From NCBI RefSeq assembly GCF_000482865.1, contig NZ_KI519516.1, positions 54,564-118,563 of the forward strand: a DNA stretch of 64,000 nucleotides. Reading direction: 5' to 3'. The position numbers were made by a program, and so were the translations under genes. Shown here piece by piece: positions 32,680 to 41,668 of this stretch (position 1 is the stretch's first letter; the number at the start of each line of letters is the position of its first letter). This DNA comes from Actinokineospora inagensis DSM 44258. GTDB taxonomy: Bacteria > Actinomycetota > Actinomycetes > Mycobacteriales > Pseudonocardiaceae. The notes below the pieces were generated by a model. The model ran no database searches. It was given only the letters and a program-made list of their open reading frames with translations, and was not told the origin of the DNA.

Positions 32680-34032
32680 ATGACCAAGCAGATCCACCTG
32701 GCCGCGCACTTCCCCGGCGTCAACAACACGACGGTGTGGAGCGATCCGGCGGCGGGCAGCCACATCGAGTTCAGTTCGTTCGTGAAGCTCGCGCAGACCG
32801 CGGAGCGGGCGAAGTTCGACTTCTTCTTCCTCGCCGAGGGCCTGCGGTTGCGGGAGCAGAACGGCCAGATCTACGACCTGGACGTGGTCGGCAGGCCGGA
32901 CACGTTCACCGTGCTCGCCGCCCTCGCCGCGGTCACCGACCGGCTCGGTCTCACTGGGACGATCAACTCCACGTTCAACGAGCCGTACGAGGTGGCGCGC
33001 CAGTTCGCGTCCCTTGACCACCTGTCCGCGGGCCGCGCCGGGTGGAACGTGGTGACCTCGTGGGACGCGTTCACCGGCGAGAACTTCCGCCGGGGCGGGT
33101 TCCTCCCGCAGGAGCAGCGCTACGAGCGGGCCAAGACGTTCCTGAGCACCGCGCTGGAACTGTTCGACTCGTGGCGCGGCGACGAGATCGCCGCCGACGT
33201 CGAGTCCGGGGTGTACCTGCGGGACCCGGCGGCGGGGTCGTTCGCGCACCGGGACGCGCACTTCGACATCTCCGGCCGGTTCTCGGTGCCCCGCTCCCCG
33301 CAGGGCGGCCCGGTGATCCTGCAGGCGGGCGACTCCGACGAGGGCCGCGAGTTCGCCGCCGCCAAGGCCGACGCCATCTTCGCCCGGCACGGCACGCTGG
33401 AAGCGGGACAGGCGTTCTACGCCGACGTCAAGGGGAGGCTGGCCAAGTACGGGCGGCGCCACGAGGACCTGCTGGTGCTGCCCGCCGCGACCTTCGTCCT
33501 CGGCGACACCGACGCGGACGCGCAGGAACGGGCCGACGTGGTGCGCCACCAGCAGGTCAGCGGGCAGACCGCGATCAAGCTGCTGGAACAGCTGTGGAAC
33601 GCCGACCTGTCCGGCTACGACCCGGACGGTCCGCTGCCGGAGTTCGACCCGGTGGTCGGCGAGCACACCGTCGCCCGCGGCCGCGCGAGCGTGCGGTCGC
33701 ACCGCGACCCGCTGGCCACCGCCCGGGAGTGGCGGGCGCTGGCCGAGGCGAAGAACCTGTCCATCCGGGAGCTGATCATCCAGACCAGCGGGCGGCAGAA
33801 CTTCATCGGCGCCCCGGCCACGGTCGCCGAGAAGATCAACGAACTGGTCCAGGCCGACGCCAGCGACGGCTTCATCCTGGTACCGCACGTGACCCCGGGC
33901 GGTCTGGACGAGTTCGCCGACACCGTGGTCCCGCTGCTGCAGGAGCGGGGCGTGTTCCGGACCGAGTACACCGGCACCACCCTGCGCGAACACCTCGGTC
34001 TGGACGGTGCGCGGCCGGGCGGTGCGGCGTGA
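32680..34032 (+). CDS. NtaA/SnaA/DszA-family flavin-dependent monooxygenase 2
   Basis: The 450-aa protein has the hallmarks of the NtaA group: AERAKFDFFFLAEGLRLR near residue 40, GLTGTINSTFNEPYEVARQF, and HLSAGRAGWNVVTSWDAFTG, which forms the flavin pocket. Members oxidise nitrilotriacetate, dibenzothiophene sulfone, dimethyl sulfide or streptogramin precursors. The ATG follows GGAGACC. Its stop overlaps the GTG of the third LLM gene. Confidence 0.9.
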   Translation: MTKQIHLAAHFPGVNNTTVWSDPAAGSHIEFSSFVKLAQTAERAKFDFFFLAEGLRLREQNGQIYDLDVVGRPDTFTVLAALAAVTDRLGLTGTINSTFNEPYEVARQFASLDHLSAGRAGWNVVTSWDAFTGENFRRGGFLPQEQRYERAKTFLSTALELFDSWRGDEIAADVESGVYLRDPAAGSFAHRDAHFDISGRFSVPRSPQGGPVILQAGDSDEGREFAAAKADAIFARHGTLEAGQAFYADVKGRLAKYGRRHEDLLVLPAATFVLGDTDADAQERADVVRHQQVSGQTAIKLLEQLWNADLSGYDPDGPLPEFDPVVGEHTVARGRASVRSHRDPLATAREWRALAEAKNLSIRELIIQTSGRQNFIGAPATVAEKINELVQADASDGFILVPHVTPGGLDEFADTVVPLLQERGVFRTEYTGTTLREHLGLDGARPGGAA

Positions 34033-35069
34033 GGTTCCTGCTGATCTCGCTGATCACGCACACCGCCGACCCGGTCACCGGCATCCAGGCGTCAACCGAG
34101 GACCGGTTGCGCGCGGTGGTGGACAGCGCCGTGTTGGCCGAGGAGTTGGGGTTCGACGGGTTCGGGGTCGGCGAGCGGCACGAGCGGCCGTTCATCTCGT
34201 CGTCGCCGCCGGTGGTGCTCAGCAACATCGCGGCCCGGACGTCACGAATCCGGCTGTTCACGGCGGTGACCACGCTGAGCCTGCTGGACCCGGTGCGCGC
34301 GTACGAGGACTACGCCACGCTGGACAACCTGTCCGGCGGTCGGCTGGAGCTGATCATCGGCAAGGGCAACGGCAGCGCCCAGCGCGAACTGTTCCACGTC
34401 ACCCCCGAGGACCAGTGGGACCGCAACGCCGAGGGGTACGAGCTGTTCCGCCGGTTGTGGCGGGAGGACAAGGTCACCTGGTCCGGGAAGTTCCGGCCCG
34501 ACCTGGTCGACGCCGAGGTGTGGCCGCGCCCGTTGCAGCAACCGATCCGGGTGTGGCACGGCAGCGCGACGAGTCGGGATTCGGTCGAGTTGGCGGCGCG
34601 CTGGGGTGATCCGCTGTTCTCGGCGAATGTCACCAACCCCATCGAGCCATACACAGAATTGATTCGGTACTACCGGGAACGGTGGGCTTTCCACGGTCAC
34701 CGGAATCCACCGGTCGTCGGCGCGGGCACCGCCGGTTACTACGCCGCACGGAGTTCGCAAGAGGCGTTGGCGACCTACCGGCCCATTTTCGAGGCACGGT
34801 ACAACCTGCAGTCGCGGCTGGGCCTGGAACCGGTGTTCCACAGCCTGGACGACTTCGTCGCGCGCAGTTCGGCCCTGGTCGGCAGCCCCGAGCAGATCGT
34901 CGACAAGGTCGGCCGCTACCACGACCAGTTCGGCCACCAGGTGCTGCACCTGACCGCCGACCGGGACGGCCTGACCCCCGGGCAACACCGGGAGACGCTG
35001 GAGCTGTTCCAGGCCGAGATCGCCCCGGTGCTGAACAAGACCATCCCGGACCCGCCGTGGGGTGACTGA
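34029..35069 (+). CDS. Luciferase-like (LLM-class) flavin-dependent monooxygenase 3
   Basis: The 346-aa protein begins with a GTG inside the stop of monooxygenase 2. It belongs to the shorter LLM branch: FDGFGVGERHERPFISSSPP, AARTSRIRLFTAVTTLSLLD, and NLSGGRLELIIGKG with the S-G-G-R motif. It resembles proteins linked to alkyl-thiol or peroxide-flavin chemistry, but the substrate is unknown. Co-translation with the preceding gene suggests they act in one pathway. No flavin reductase lies nearby. Confidence 0.88.
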   Translation: MRFLLISLITHTADPVTGIQASTEDRLRAVVDSAVLAEELGFDGFGVGERHERPFISSSPPVVLSNIAARTSRIRLFTAVTTLSLLDPVRAYEDYATLDNLSGGRLELIIGKGNGSAQRELFHVTPEDQWDRNAEGYELFRRLWREDKVTWSGKFRPDLVDAEVWPRPLQQPIRVWHGSATSRDSVELAARWGDPLFSANVTNPIEPYTELIRYYRERWAFHGHRNPPVVGAGTAGYYAARSSQEALATYRPIFEARYNLQSRLGLEPVFHSLDDFVARSSALVGSPEQIVDKVGRYHDQFGHQVLHLTADRDGLTPGQHRETLELFQAEIAPVLNKTIPDPPWGD

Positions 35070-35098
35070 GGTCGCCACTCGCCACTAACGTCCCGGGG

Positions 35099-35755
35099 AT
35101 GAAGCGAACGATCCTCGCTGTCCTCGGGGCGCTGGTGGCCACCACCGTGCTCACCGCGCCCGCGTCCGCCTCGCCCGCCACCAGGTACGCCACCTGCCAG
35201 TTCACCCCCACCCCGGACAACCCCGCCGCGCGCCCGGTCACGGTGCCGCCCAGCCGCGTCAAGGCGCACGGCGACGTCAAGGTCACCATCGACACCAACT
35301 ACGGCCGGATCGACCTGGTCCTCAACCGGGACAACGCGCCCTGCGCCGTGCAGAACCTCGTGCACCTGGCCGAGGCGCGCTTCTACGACCGGAGCCAGTG
35401 CTGGCGGCTGACCAACAGCACCCGCCTCGGCGTCCTGCAGTGCGGTGACATCTACCGCGCCGAGGAAGGCGGCCCCGGCTACAAGTTCCCGGACGAGGTG
35501 ACCGGCAAGGAGACCTACCCGCGGGGCACCATCGCGATGGGCAACCAGGGCCCCGGCACCAACGGCAGCGAGTGGTTCATCGTGCACTCGTTCGCCAACA
35601 TCAGCCCGGTCTACACCGTCCTCGGGCACGTGACCCGCGGCATCGACGTCCTCGACCGCATCGTCGCCGCGGGCATCTCCCCCGACGGCGCGACCGACGG
35701 CGCCCCGAAGTACCCGGTCCGGATCCGCTCGGTCCACAGTGGAGACGGTTGCTAG
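35099..35755 (+). CDS. Secreted cyclophilin-type peptidyl-prolyl isomerase
   Basis: The 218-aa protein has a Sec signal peptide (TILAVLGALVATTVLTAPASA) cleaved near residue 24. The cyclophilin barrel follows, with VKVTIDTNYGRIDLVL, NLVHLAEARFYD, GPGTNGSEWFIV (the Q/N-S-F site region) and VLGHVTRGIDVLDRI. Four cysteines in the mature part suggest disulfide bonds outside the cell. It catalyses proline isomerisation in exported proteins. It lies 29 bp after the LLM operon and is followed by a very long hairpin. Confidence 0.9.
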   Translation: MKRTILAVLGALVATTVLTAPASASPATRYATCQFTPTPDNPAARPVTVPPSRVKAHGDVKVTIDTNYGRIDLVLNRDNAPCAVQNLVHLAEARFYDRSQCWRLTNSTRLGVLQCGDIYRAEEGGPGYKFPDEVTGKETYPRGTIAMGNQGPGTNGSEWFIVHSFANISPVYTVLGHVTRGIDVLDRIVAAGISPDGATDGAPKYPVRIRSVHSGDGC

Positions 35756-36386
35756 TCGACCCGCTGTGATCCGGTGAGCCACCGGTATTCCGGGGCCGCC
35801 CGGCGCGGTTCGATCTTGGACAGTGCACATTCCAAGATCAACCGACCTGGGCGGCCCCGGAATACCGCGGGCCGGACAGGTCCGGCAAACCCCGCAAAAT
35901 CCGGAAACGCCGGTGCGCGCCGGGTGGACAGCGCGCGGAAACAGAAGTGGAAAGCGCGATCCCAGTAGCCGACGCAGACACGGGCAACGAGCACAAGACC
36001 CCCGAACGACCGTCACGCACGGTTCTACGAACGTCGAACATCCAGCCAGGTCACCGGGCAGTCCACGATCGACACGCGCCCGGCCACCCCGGACCCGACC
36101 CGGCCGCGCCCACCCCGGCAAAACACCACGGCCCGGTCGCTAAACACCATCAGCACCGCGGTCCCCAATAGACACAGGTCAATTCGCGAATGCACTCACG
36201 TGATTCAAAGAAGGGACGCGGCGGCCGCGTTAACCAACGGCCGTGGAGAGTCGAAATCCCGCCATCGCATTGCGCCGGGGCGGTACCGGTGCTCCGGTTG
36301 ACCGTTACACTAACTACACTGTCGCGCTAGCCGAAGCGACAACCGTGACGCTTGACGCGTCCGCACGCGGTGGGAGAAGGAGCACG
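35756..36386. other. Intergenic region with a long hairpin and a TetR promoter zone
   Basis: The first 110 bp hold the long hairpin at 35783-35867. The rest to 36240 shows no gene. Upstream of the TetR start lie repeated TACACT hexamers (36305-36322) and the dyad GTCGC(N10)GCGAC (36321-36340), which may be its autoregulatory operator. Confidence 0.5.
35783..35867. repeat. 85-nt near-perfect hairpin
   Basis: CGGTATTCCGGGGCCGCC (35783-35800) pairs perfectly with 35850-35867. An inner stem pairs GGTTCGATCTTGGA (35807-35820) with TCCAAGATCAACC (35831-35843) with a single bulged C. The loop contains GTGCAC. It is more elaborate than a terminator and could be a MITE or a structured RNA 3' end of the cyclophilin transcript. 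Confidence 0.75.
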
Positions 36387-36983
36387 ATGCCCAAGGTCAT
36401 CGACCACGACGAGCGTCGCGCGCACATCGTGGAGGTGACCTGGGGCCTGATCATGCGCGGGGGCCTCGAGGCCGCCACCATGCGCGAGATCGCCGAGGCC
36501 GCCGGATTCGCCAACGGGGCGCTCAAGCGGTACTTCCCCAGCAAGGACGTGCTGGTGGAGGCGACCTTCGAACGCGCGCTGGGCATGGTCAACACCCAGC
36601 GCCAGCATAACCAGCAGGACGGCCAGTCCGGCTTGGAGGCGCTGCGCGTCATGTGCCGGACCACCATGCCGTTGGACAGCAAGCGGGTCACCGCGGGCCG
36701 GGTGCTGATGGCCTTCTGGGAGATGTCGCTGTCCAACAAGCGCCTGCACGACCGCTACCTGGTGCACCTCAAGTCCTGGCGAACCCTGCTGCACGAGCAC
36801 ATCAAGCGCGGCCGCGCCGATGGCGACATCGTCACCAAGGTGCCCGACGACCAGTTGGTCGACGAACTGGTCCTGCTGCACGCGGGCGCCAACGTGATGA
36901 GCCTGGTCGGCTCCCGGTACTCGACCCGGAAGCTGCAGAAGGCCCACCTGGACGCCTTCTTCGAGCGCCTCACCCAGCCCTGA
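36387..36983 (+). CDS. TetR-family transcriptional regulator
   Basis: The 198-aa protein starts at ATG 36387 behind AAGGAG. Residues 8-60 hold the TetR helix-turn-helix (RRAHIVEVTWGLIMRGGLEA, MREIAEAAGFANGALKRYFP, SKDVLVEA). The C-terminal ligand domain is BetI/YcdC-like (LVHLKSWRTLLHEHIKRGRA). It is followed by a terminator and by the converging aldo/keto reductase gene; the divergent operator at 38221 is one possible target besides its own promoter. Confidence 0.9.
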   Translation: MPKVIDHDERRAHIVEVTWGLIMRGGLEAATMREIAEAAGFANGALKRYFPSKDVLVEATFERALGMVNTQRQHNQQDGQSGLEALRVMCRTTMPLDSKRVTAGRVLMAFWEMSLSNKRLHDRYLVHLKSWRTLLHEHIKRGRADGDIVTKVPDDQLVDELVLLHAGANVMSLVGSRYSTRKLQKAHLDAFFERLTQP

Positions 36984-37015
36984 GCCCGCACCGACCCGGC
37001 CGCGCGCGGGATGAC

Positions 37016-37044
37016 GGGGGACCCGTTCGACAGTCGGGTCCCCC
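37016..37044 (+). terminator. Stem-loop terminator after the TetR gene
   Basis: GGGGGACCCG (37016-37025) pairs perfectly with CGGGTCCCCC (37035-37044), with a 9-nt loop. It lies between two convergent genes and could serve both. Confidence 0.75.
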
Positions 37045-37218
37045 GCCCCCTCCCCAGGCGACCACGCCGCCGAGGAAGATCGCCGGAGCCGCGGCTTCGG
37101 TGTGTCCGCACCGCGTCTCCACAGAGGATCCCGGCCGGGGGAACCTCGTTGGTGAGGTCCCCGACCGGGCCGCGGGGCACTCGGCCCGGCCGGGGCGTCG
37201 GTGTGGGCCCACCAGTGG

Positions 37219-38187
37219 CTAGGCCCAGGACCCGTCGGCGTTGATCGAGGTGTCCGACCAGAGCGGGTCCAGCGCAGCGCGCAGGTCGGCGCCGTGCTCG
37301 GTGGCCAACCGGAGGGCGCCCAGGTTGTCCTCGAGCTGCTCGATCCGGCTCACGCCGAACAGCACGTTGGACACGGCCGGGTTGGTCAGGCAGAAGGCGG
37401 TGGCGACCTGGGCCGCGGTGGCGTCGTAGCGGGCGGCGATCTCGGCGACGGCGTCGGCGGCCTCCCGGATCCGGTCCCGGATGCCGCCCGGGTCGGCGCC
37501 GATCTTGCGCTCGGGGAACTTCCGGCCCGCCAGGATGCCGCCCTCGAAGATGTCCGACGCCTGCAGGGCCAGCGTGCCCGCGTCGAAGTGCGGCCGGTAG
37601 AACGGGCCCTCGGCCATGGTCCGGCGGGCGATGCTGTACTTGAGCTGCGCGAAGACCGGCGGTGCCATACCCTCCGCCGCAGCGAAGTCGAGTGCCCGCT
37701 GCAGGTCGGCCGCCACCCAGTTGTTGACGCCCCAGACGCCGAAGCGGCCCGCCCGGATCTGCTCGTTGACGTCGGTGACGATCCGCGGGATGTCCGGCGG
37801 CGCCATGTAGTCGCCGACCACGACGCTGTCGGCGCGCTCGACGCCGATCCGATCCAGGGAGGTGGTCATCTGCTGCTCGAAGCTGGTGGTGGGGTACTCC
37901 CAGAGCCACAACTTGCCGCAGAGGTGGTAGTCGGTCCTGGCGATACCCGCGGCCCGGACGACCTCGCCGAAGATGATGTCGGTGCGGGCCTGCTCGGCGT
38001 GCGGGCCCATGTTGTAGTGCGCGACGTCGAACAGGGTGACCCCGGCGTCGAGGGCCCGGCGCGCCAGCGCCACCGCGTCGTCGAACTCCATCCGGTCCCA
38101 GGTGTTCCACGAGCCGAGCCCGAACAGGGACACTTCCGGTCCGCCGGGACCGATCGGCCTGGTGGGAACGCGCTCAGCCTGCGCCAT
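37219..38187 (-). CDS. Aldo/keto reductase-family protein lacking the tetrad histidine
   Basis: The 322-aa protein has a strong AAGGAGG ribosome site. The AKR barrel is clear: VSLFGLGSWNTW, ALDAGVTLFDVAHYNMG (Asp54, Tyr58) and the Lys of LCGKLWLW (Lys92). The fourth tetrad residue, normally His in the pattern D-x-x-x-x-H, is Gly125 in ADSVVVGDYM, so reductase activity may be altered. KCNAB-like AKRs such as this use NADPH. It is divergent from the amidohydrolase gene and shares the operator region with it. Confidence 0.85.
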   Translation of the reverse strand: MAQAERVPTRPIGPGGPEVSLFGLGSWNTWDRMEFDDAVALARRALDAGVTLFDVAHYNMGPHAEQARTDIIFGEVVRAAGIARTDYHLCGKLWLWEYPTTSFEQQMTTSLDRIGVERADSVVVGDYMAPPDIPRIVTDVNEQIRAGRFGVWGVNNWVAADLQRALDFAAAEGMAPPVFAQLKYSIARRTMAEGPFYRPHFDAGTLALQASDIFEGGILAGRKFPERKIGADPGGIRDRIREAADAVAEIAARYDATAAQVATAFCLTNPAVSNVLFGVSRIEQLEDNLGALRLATEHGADLRAALDPLWSDTSINADGSWA

Positions 38188-38220
38188 GAGTCCTCCTTGC
38201 CTGCCAACTGGTTGCGTTAG

Positions 38221-38272
38221 TCTACACGCATAGACGAAAACTGGGAGATCCCGAACCCTTGCGCCTATACTG
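38221..38272. promoter_or_regulatory. Divergent operator-promoter between AKR and amidohydrolase genes
   Basis: The dyad GTCTA(N6)TAGAC (38221-38236) overlaps a minus-strand TAGACT hexamer that fits as -10 box of the AKR gene, 31 nt from its ATG. On the plus strand TATACT (38267-38272) fits as -10 box of the amidohydrolase gene. One regulator could control both. Confidence 0.5.
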
Positions 38273-38308
38273 ATCCAGCTTCATCTACGCCCGTTGACGG
38301 AGGACGCC

Positions 38309-39655
38309 GTGGCCGACCGCAAGACCGCCGATCTCGTGCTCACCGGTGGCACGGTGTTGACCCTCGACCGGGGGAACACCGAGGCGACCGCCGTTGCCGT
38401 GGCCGACGACCGGATCGTCGCCGTCGGCACCGACGCCGAGGTCACCGCCCTGGCCGGTCCGGACACCCGGGTGGTTGACCTCTACGGGCGCACGGTACTG
38501 CCCGGCATCAACGACTCGCACCTGCACGGCGCCTGGCTCGGCGTGCTGTGGCCGGGCACCGTGATGGGCTCCGGCGGGCTGGGCGGCGGCGAGGCCGCCC
38601 CGGCGCTGAGCACCCCCGGCGAGCGTCGCGCCGCCATCCGCCGCACCGGTGACCTGGTCGCCGCTCTGGGCATCACCAGCTACACCGAACCCGGCCTGGG
38701 CCCCGGCGAGGACGCCGGGGCGACCGGCTGCTTCTCCAGCGGCGTGCTCGACGAGTACATCGCCATGGCCAACGAGGGCGAACTGCGCGCCAGGGTGACC
38801 GTGCTGCGCCTGTTCGGCGAACTGGACGGCCCCAGCACGCTGGCCGACTTCGAGGCGGGCCTGGCGACCGGGCTGCCGAGCACCGACCCGCGCTGGCTCA
38901 ACGTCGCCGGGGTGAAGATCTTCGCCGACGGCATCCCGCCGATGCGCTCCGCGTGGACGCACCGCTGCTACCACGACGGCAGCTCCGGTCACCTGCTGGT
39001 CGACGGCGGCGACCCGGCCGAGCGGGAGGCCAACCTGCGCCGGATGATCGACTTGGCGCACCGGGCGGGCGCCCAGATCGGCGTGCACGCCACCGGCGAC
39101 CGCTCGATCGAGGTCACCGTCTCGGCCATGGCCGACGCCATCGCCGCGCACGGCAAGGCGGGCAGGCACTACCTCATCCACGGCGACCTGGTCGCGGTGG
39201 ACGTGCTCAAGCGGCTGCCCGAGCTCGGCATCGGCCTGAACACCCAGCCCGGCATCGCGGTGATGACCGCCCCGTGGCTGGCCGGAGCACTCGGCGACGA
39301 GGCGCTCGCGGGCGCGTGGCCGCTGCGGCAGGCCCTCGACCTGGGGGTGGGGGTCTGCCTCAGTTCGGACGCCCCGGTCATCGAACCGGACTGGCGCCGC
39401 TGGATCGCCGCCGCCGCCGAGTGGCTCAACGAAGAGGGCGTCAACCCGGACCTGATGCTCAAGCTGCTGCACTGCTACACGGTCACCCCGGCCGTCCAGG
39501 ACGGCGCGGAGAGCTGGAAGGGCACCGTCGAGGTCGGCAAGGTCGCCGACCTGTGCGTCCTGGAGGCCAACCCGCTGACCGTCGCCCCGGCGGAGCTCCC
39601 CCAGGTCGGGGTGCAGATGACCGTGGTGGGCGGAAGGGTCGTCTTCGAGGGGTAA
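38309..39655 (+). CDS. YtcJ-like metal-dependent amidohydrolase
   Basis: I chose GTG 38309 because GGAGGA ends five bases before it; a TTG at 38294 is possible. The 448-aa protein has the N-terminal beta-sandwich (ADLVLTGGTVLTLDRG), then the metal motif GINDSHLHGAW (HxH), VHATGDRSIEVTV (His), HYLIHGDLV (His) and CLSSDAPVIEPDW (Asp), which is the YtcJ subgroup of the amidohydrolase superfamily. It probably hydrolyses an amide or carbamate in the cytoplasm. Its divergent partner is an aldo/keto reductase-like gene. Confidence 0.9.
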   Translation: MADRKTADLVLTGGTVLTLDRGNTEATAVAVADDRIVAVGTDAEVTALAGPDTRVVDLYGRTVLPGINDSHLHGAWLGVLWPGTVMGSGGLGGGEAAPALSTPGERRAAIRRTGDLVAALGITSYTEPGLGPGEDAGATGCFSSGVLDEYIAMANEGELRARVTVLRLFGELDGPSTLADFEAGLATGLPSTDPRWLNVAGVKIFADGIPPMRSAWTHRCYHDGSSGHLLVDGGDPAEREANLRRMIDLAHRAGAQIGVHATGDRSIEVTVSAMADAIAAHGKAGRHYLIHGDLVAVDVLKRLPELGIGLNTQPGIAVMTAPWLAGALGDEALAGAWPLRQALDLGVGVCLSSDAPVIEPDWRRWIAAAAEWLNEEGVNPDLMLKLLHCYTVTPAVQDGAESWKGTVEVGKVADLCVLEANPLTVAPAELPQVGVQMTVVGGRVVFEG

Positions 39656-39769
39656 GTCCCGTTCACACAACTTGATCACAGGAAACGCTGGGCTGACACC
39701 CAGGTGGGCTCCCTAGCTTCTGCGCCGCTGGTATCCACCCGTGCACAGCGCGTGAGGAGCAACAGTTCC

Positions 39770-40657
39770 ATGCGAGAAACCCTGCACAACCCTGAAGACC
39801 ACGACGACGACGAGCCTGTGGGCCGCGTCCTCGGCCGACGGCAGGCCTTGGCCCTGCTCGGCCTGGCGGGCGCGGCCATCACGGTCGCCGGTTCGGGCGT
39901 GGCGATGGCCACGACCGACTCCGGCCCGGACTGCCCGGTCGACTGCATCGCCAAACCGGAGCAGGTCGAGGGCCCGTACTTCGTCGACGAGCAGCTCAAC
40001 CGGTCCGACATCCGCACCGACCCGAGCACCGGCGTCCGCTCCCCCGGCACCCCGCTGGCGCTCGGCATCACGGTGCTCTCGATCAAGGACAAGCGGTGCG
40101 TCCCGCTCAAGGACGCCGTCGTCGACATCTGGCACTGCGACGCCGCGGGCAAGTACTCCGACTTCGCGGGCGAGGGCACCGCCGGGAAGAAGTTCCTGCG
40201 CGGCCTGCAGGTCACCAACCGCGGCGGCCAGGTCCGGTTCACCACCATCCTGCCCGGCTGGTACCGGGGCCGAGCCATCCACATCCACGTCAAGATCCGC
40301 ACCACCGGCACCGACGGCAAACCCTACGAGTTCACCTCCCAGCTCTACTTCACCGACGAGTTCACCGCGGCTTACCTCGCCGACGGCGAGTACAAGGCGC
40401 GCGGCCCCGCCGAAACAACCGACAAAACCGACTTCATCTACCTGCAGCAGGGCGGCGACCAAATGCTGCTCCACCCCCGCCGCTCCCCCGTCGCCCACAC
40501 CCCCGGCTACGCGGCCGACTTCACCATCGCCCTGGACCTCGCCGACCCCACCACCGGCGACGACGACAGCCAGCCCCCCTTCCCCCCGACCTGGCCGCCC
40601 ACCACCCCCACTCCCCCACCATCCGGCCCATCGACCACGGTGCCCCCAACCCCCTGA
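39770..40657 (+). CDS. Tat-exported intradiol ring-cleavage dioxygenase-like protein
   Basis: The ATG at 39770 has GAGGAG eight bases upstream. The 295-aa protein carries a twin-arginine signal (GRRQALALLGLAGAAITVAG). The mature part is the intradiol dioxygenase beta-sandwich: VEGPYFVDEQLNRSDIR (Tyr ligand), VVDIWHCDAAGKYSDF, and LPGWYRGRAIHIHVKI (Tyr, His, His ligands of Fe(III)). All four iron ligands appear present. A Pro/Thr-rich tail of about 40 residues follows. It may oxidise catechols outside the membrane. Confidence 0.9.
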   Translation: MRETLHNPEDHDDDEPVGRVLGRRQALALLGLAGAAITVAGSGVAMATTDSGPDCPVDCIAKPEQVEGPYFVDEQLNRSDIRTDPSTGVRSPGTPLALGITVLSIKDKRCVPLKDAVVDIWHCDAAGKYSDFAGEGTAGKKFLRGLQVTNRGGQVRFTTILPGWYRGRAIHIHVKIRTTGTDGKPYEFTSQLYFTDEFTAAYLADGEYKARGPAETTDKTDFIYLQQGGDQMLLHPRRSPVAHTPGYAADFTIALDLADPTTGDDDSQPPFPPTWPPTTPTPPPSGPSTTVPPTP

Positions 40658-41022
40658 CCGCTTAACCGCCCACGGGCGGGCGCTCCCCCGCGCCCGCCCA
40701 CCGGCACCCATTCCCCCGCAGACCACCCCGGCCCCAGCCCACCTCCTCCGCCCCCCGGCAGGGTTCCGGCAAAGCTGGTCAGATCGCGATGCCCAGGTAG
40801 GTCGACTACCGACCGAGCACCAGCCCCCGCGACATCGGCCCGTGCCATGCACCGCCACCAGAAACTCCGCAGGCCAACACCCGCGCCCGCCCCAGCCAGG
40901 CCCGCGTGGCCAAAGCAGTGAACACCAGAGACGACAAGCACGACATCCTCGAAAGACCAACGCCCCCAACAACCACATGATCAACCAACAGCCACACCTG
41001 CTCCACCGCCCGCCCCCCGGCC

Positions 41023-41128
41023 GGCCCCCACCCTCCCGGGGGGCGTCCCCGAGGCCAGTCTACCGGCCACCCATGATCATCAGGGGCCGGCGGCGAGGGC
41101 TGTGGGCAGGCGGGCGGGGTGTGGACAA
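41023..41128 (+). repeat. 107-bp dispersed element with DnaA-box-like sites, copy A
   Basis: It has the core GGCCCCCACCCTCCCGGGG, then CGTCCCCGAGGCC, AGTCTACCGG (41057) and a TGATCA palindrome. TGTGGACAA lies 63 nt after the AGTCTACCGG motif (41120-41128). The 44-nt site is degenerate here (TGTGGGCAG at 41101). Confidence 0.85.
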
Positions 41129-41561
41129 CTCGTCCCGACCCAGTCCGTTACCAGGGCCGGGCTCCGGCTAGGTCTGGTCTGTGACGGTCGGGGGAGAGTT
41201 CGGGTGGGCCACGACTGAGGTCTCGGGCCATGGCGGGCAGCGTTGGACGACATTGATGGGTTGCGGCCAAACCTGGTGCGCCGATGGCGAGGCCGGAGGG
41301 TGACCATGGCGCGGGGGCGTTGCCTGCATGGACTCGGGAGTGGCCTCCACTGCAGGTAACGGCACAGCCGTCGCCCGTTCCCAGATCGCGGTGACCGAAC
41401 GATCCCGGCGGCGCGCGTCGAACCCACCGCCTGCCCGACACCCAGGCATTCCCCAGGTTCACCACACCCACACGACAACGGAAAGACACCACGGCACGCC
41501 CACATGATCATGCGACCTGCACACTCACCGATCAACCAGAAACCACACCCGCGCGCAGCCC

Positions 41562-41668
41562 GGCCCCCACCCTTCCCGGGGGGCGTCCCCGAGGCCAGTC
41601 TACCGGCTACCCGTGATCATCGGGGGCCGACGGCAAGGGCTGTGGGCAGGCGGGCAGGGTGTGGACAA
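41562..41668 (+). repeat. 107-bp dispersed element, copy B
   Basis: Same order of motifs as copy A: AGTCTACCGG at 41597, degenerate first site TGTGGGCAG at 41641 and TGTGGACAA at 41660-41668, again exactly 44 and 63 nt downstream. Confidence 0.85.

Noticed and set aside
31390..33993. Minus-strand open frame of 867 codons opposite the first two monooxygenase genes
   Set aside because: It is a codon-bias shadow of the plus-strand genes: low-complexity Arg/Gly/Val-rich translation, no ribosome site and no family motif.
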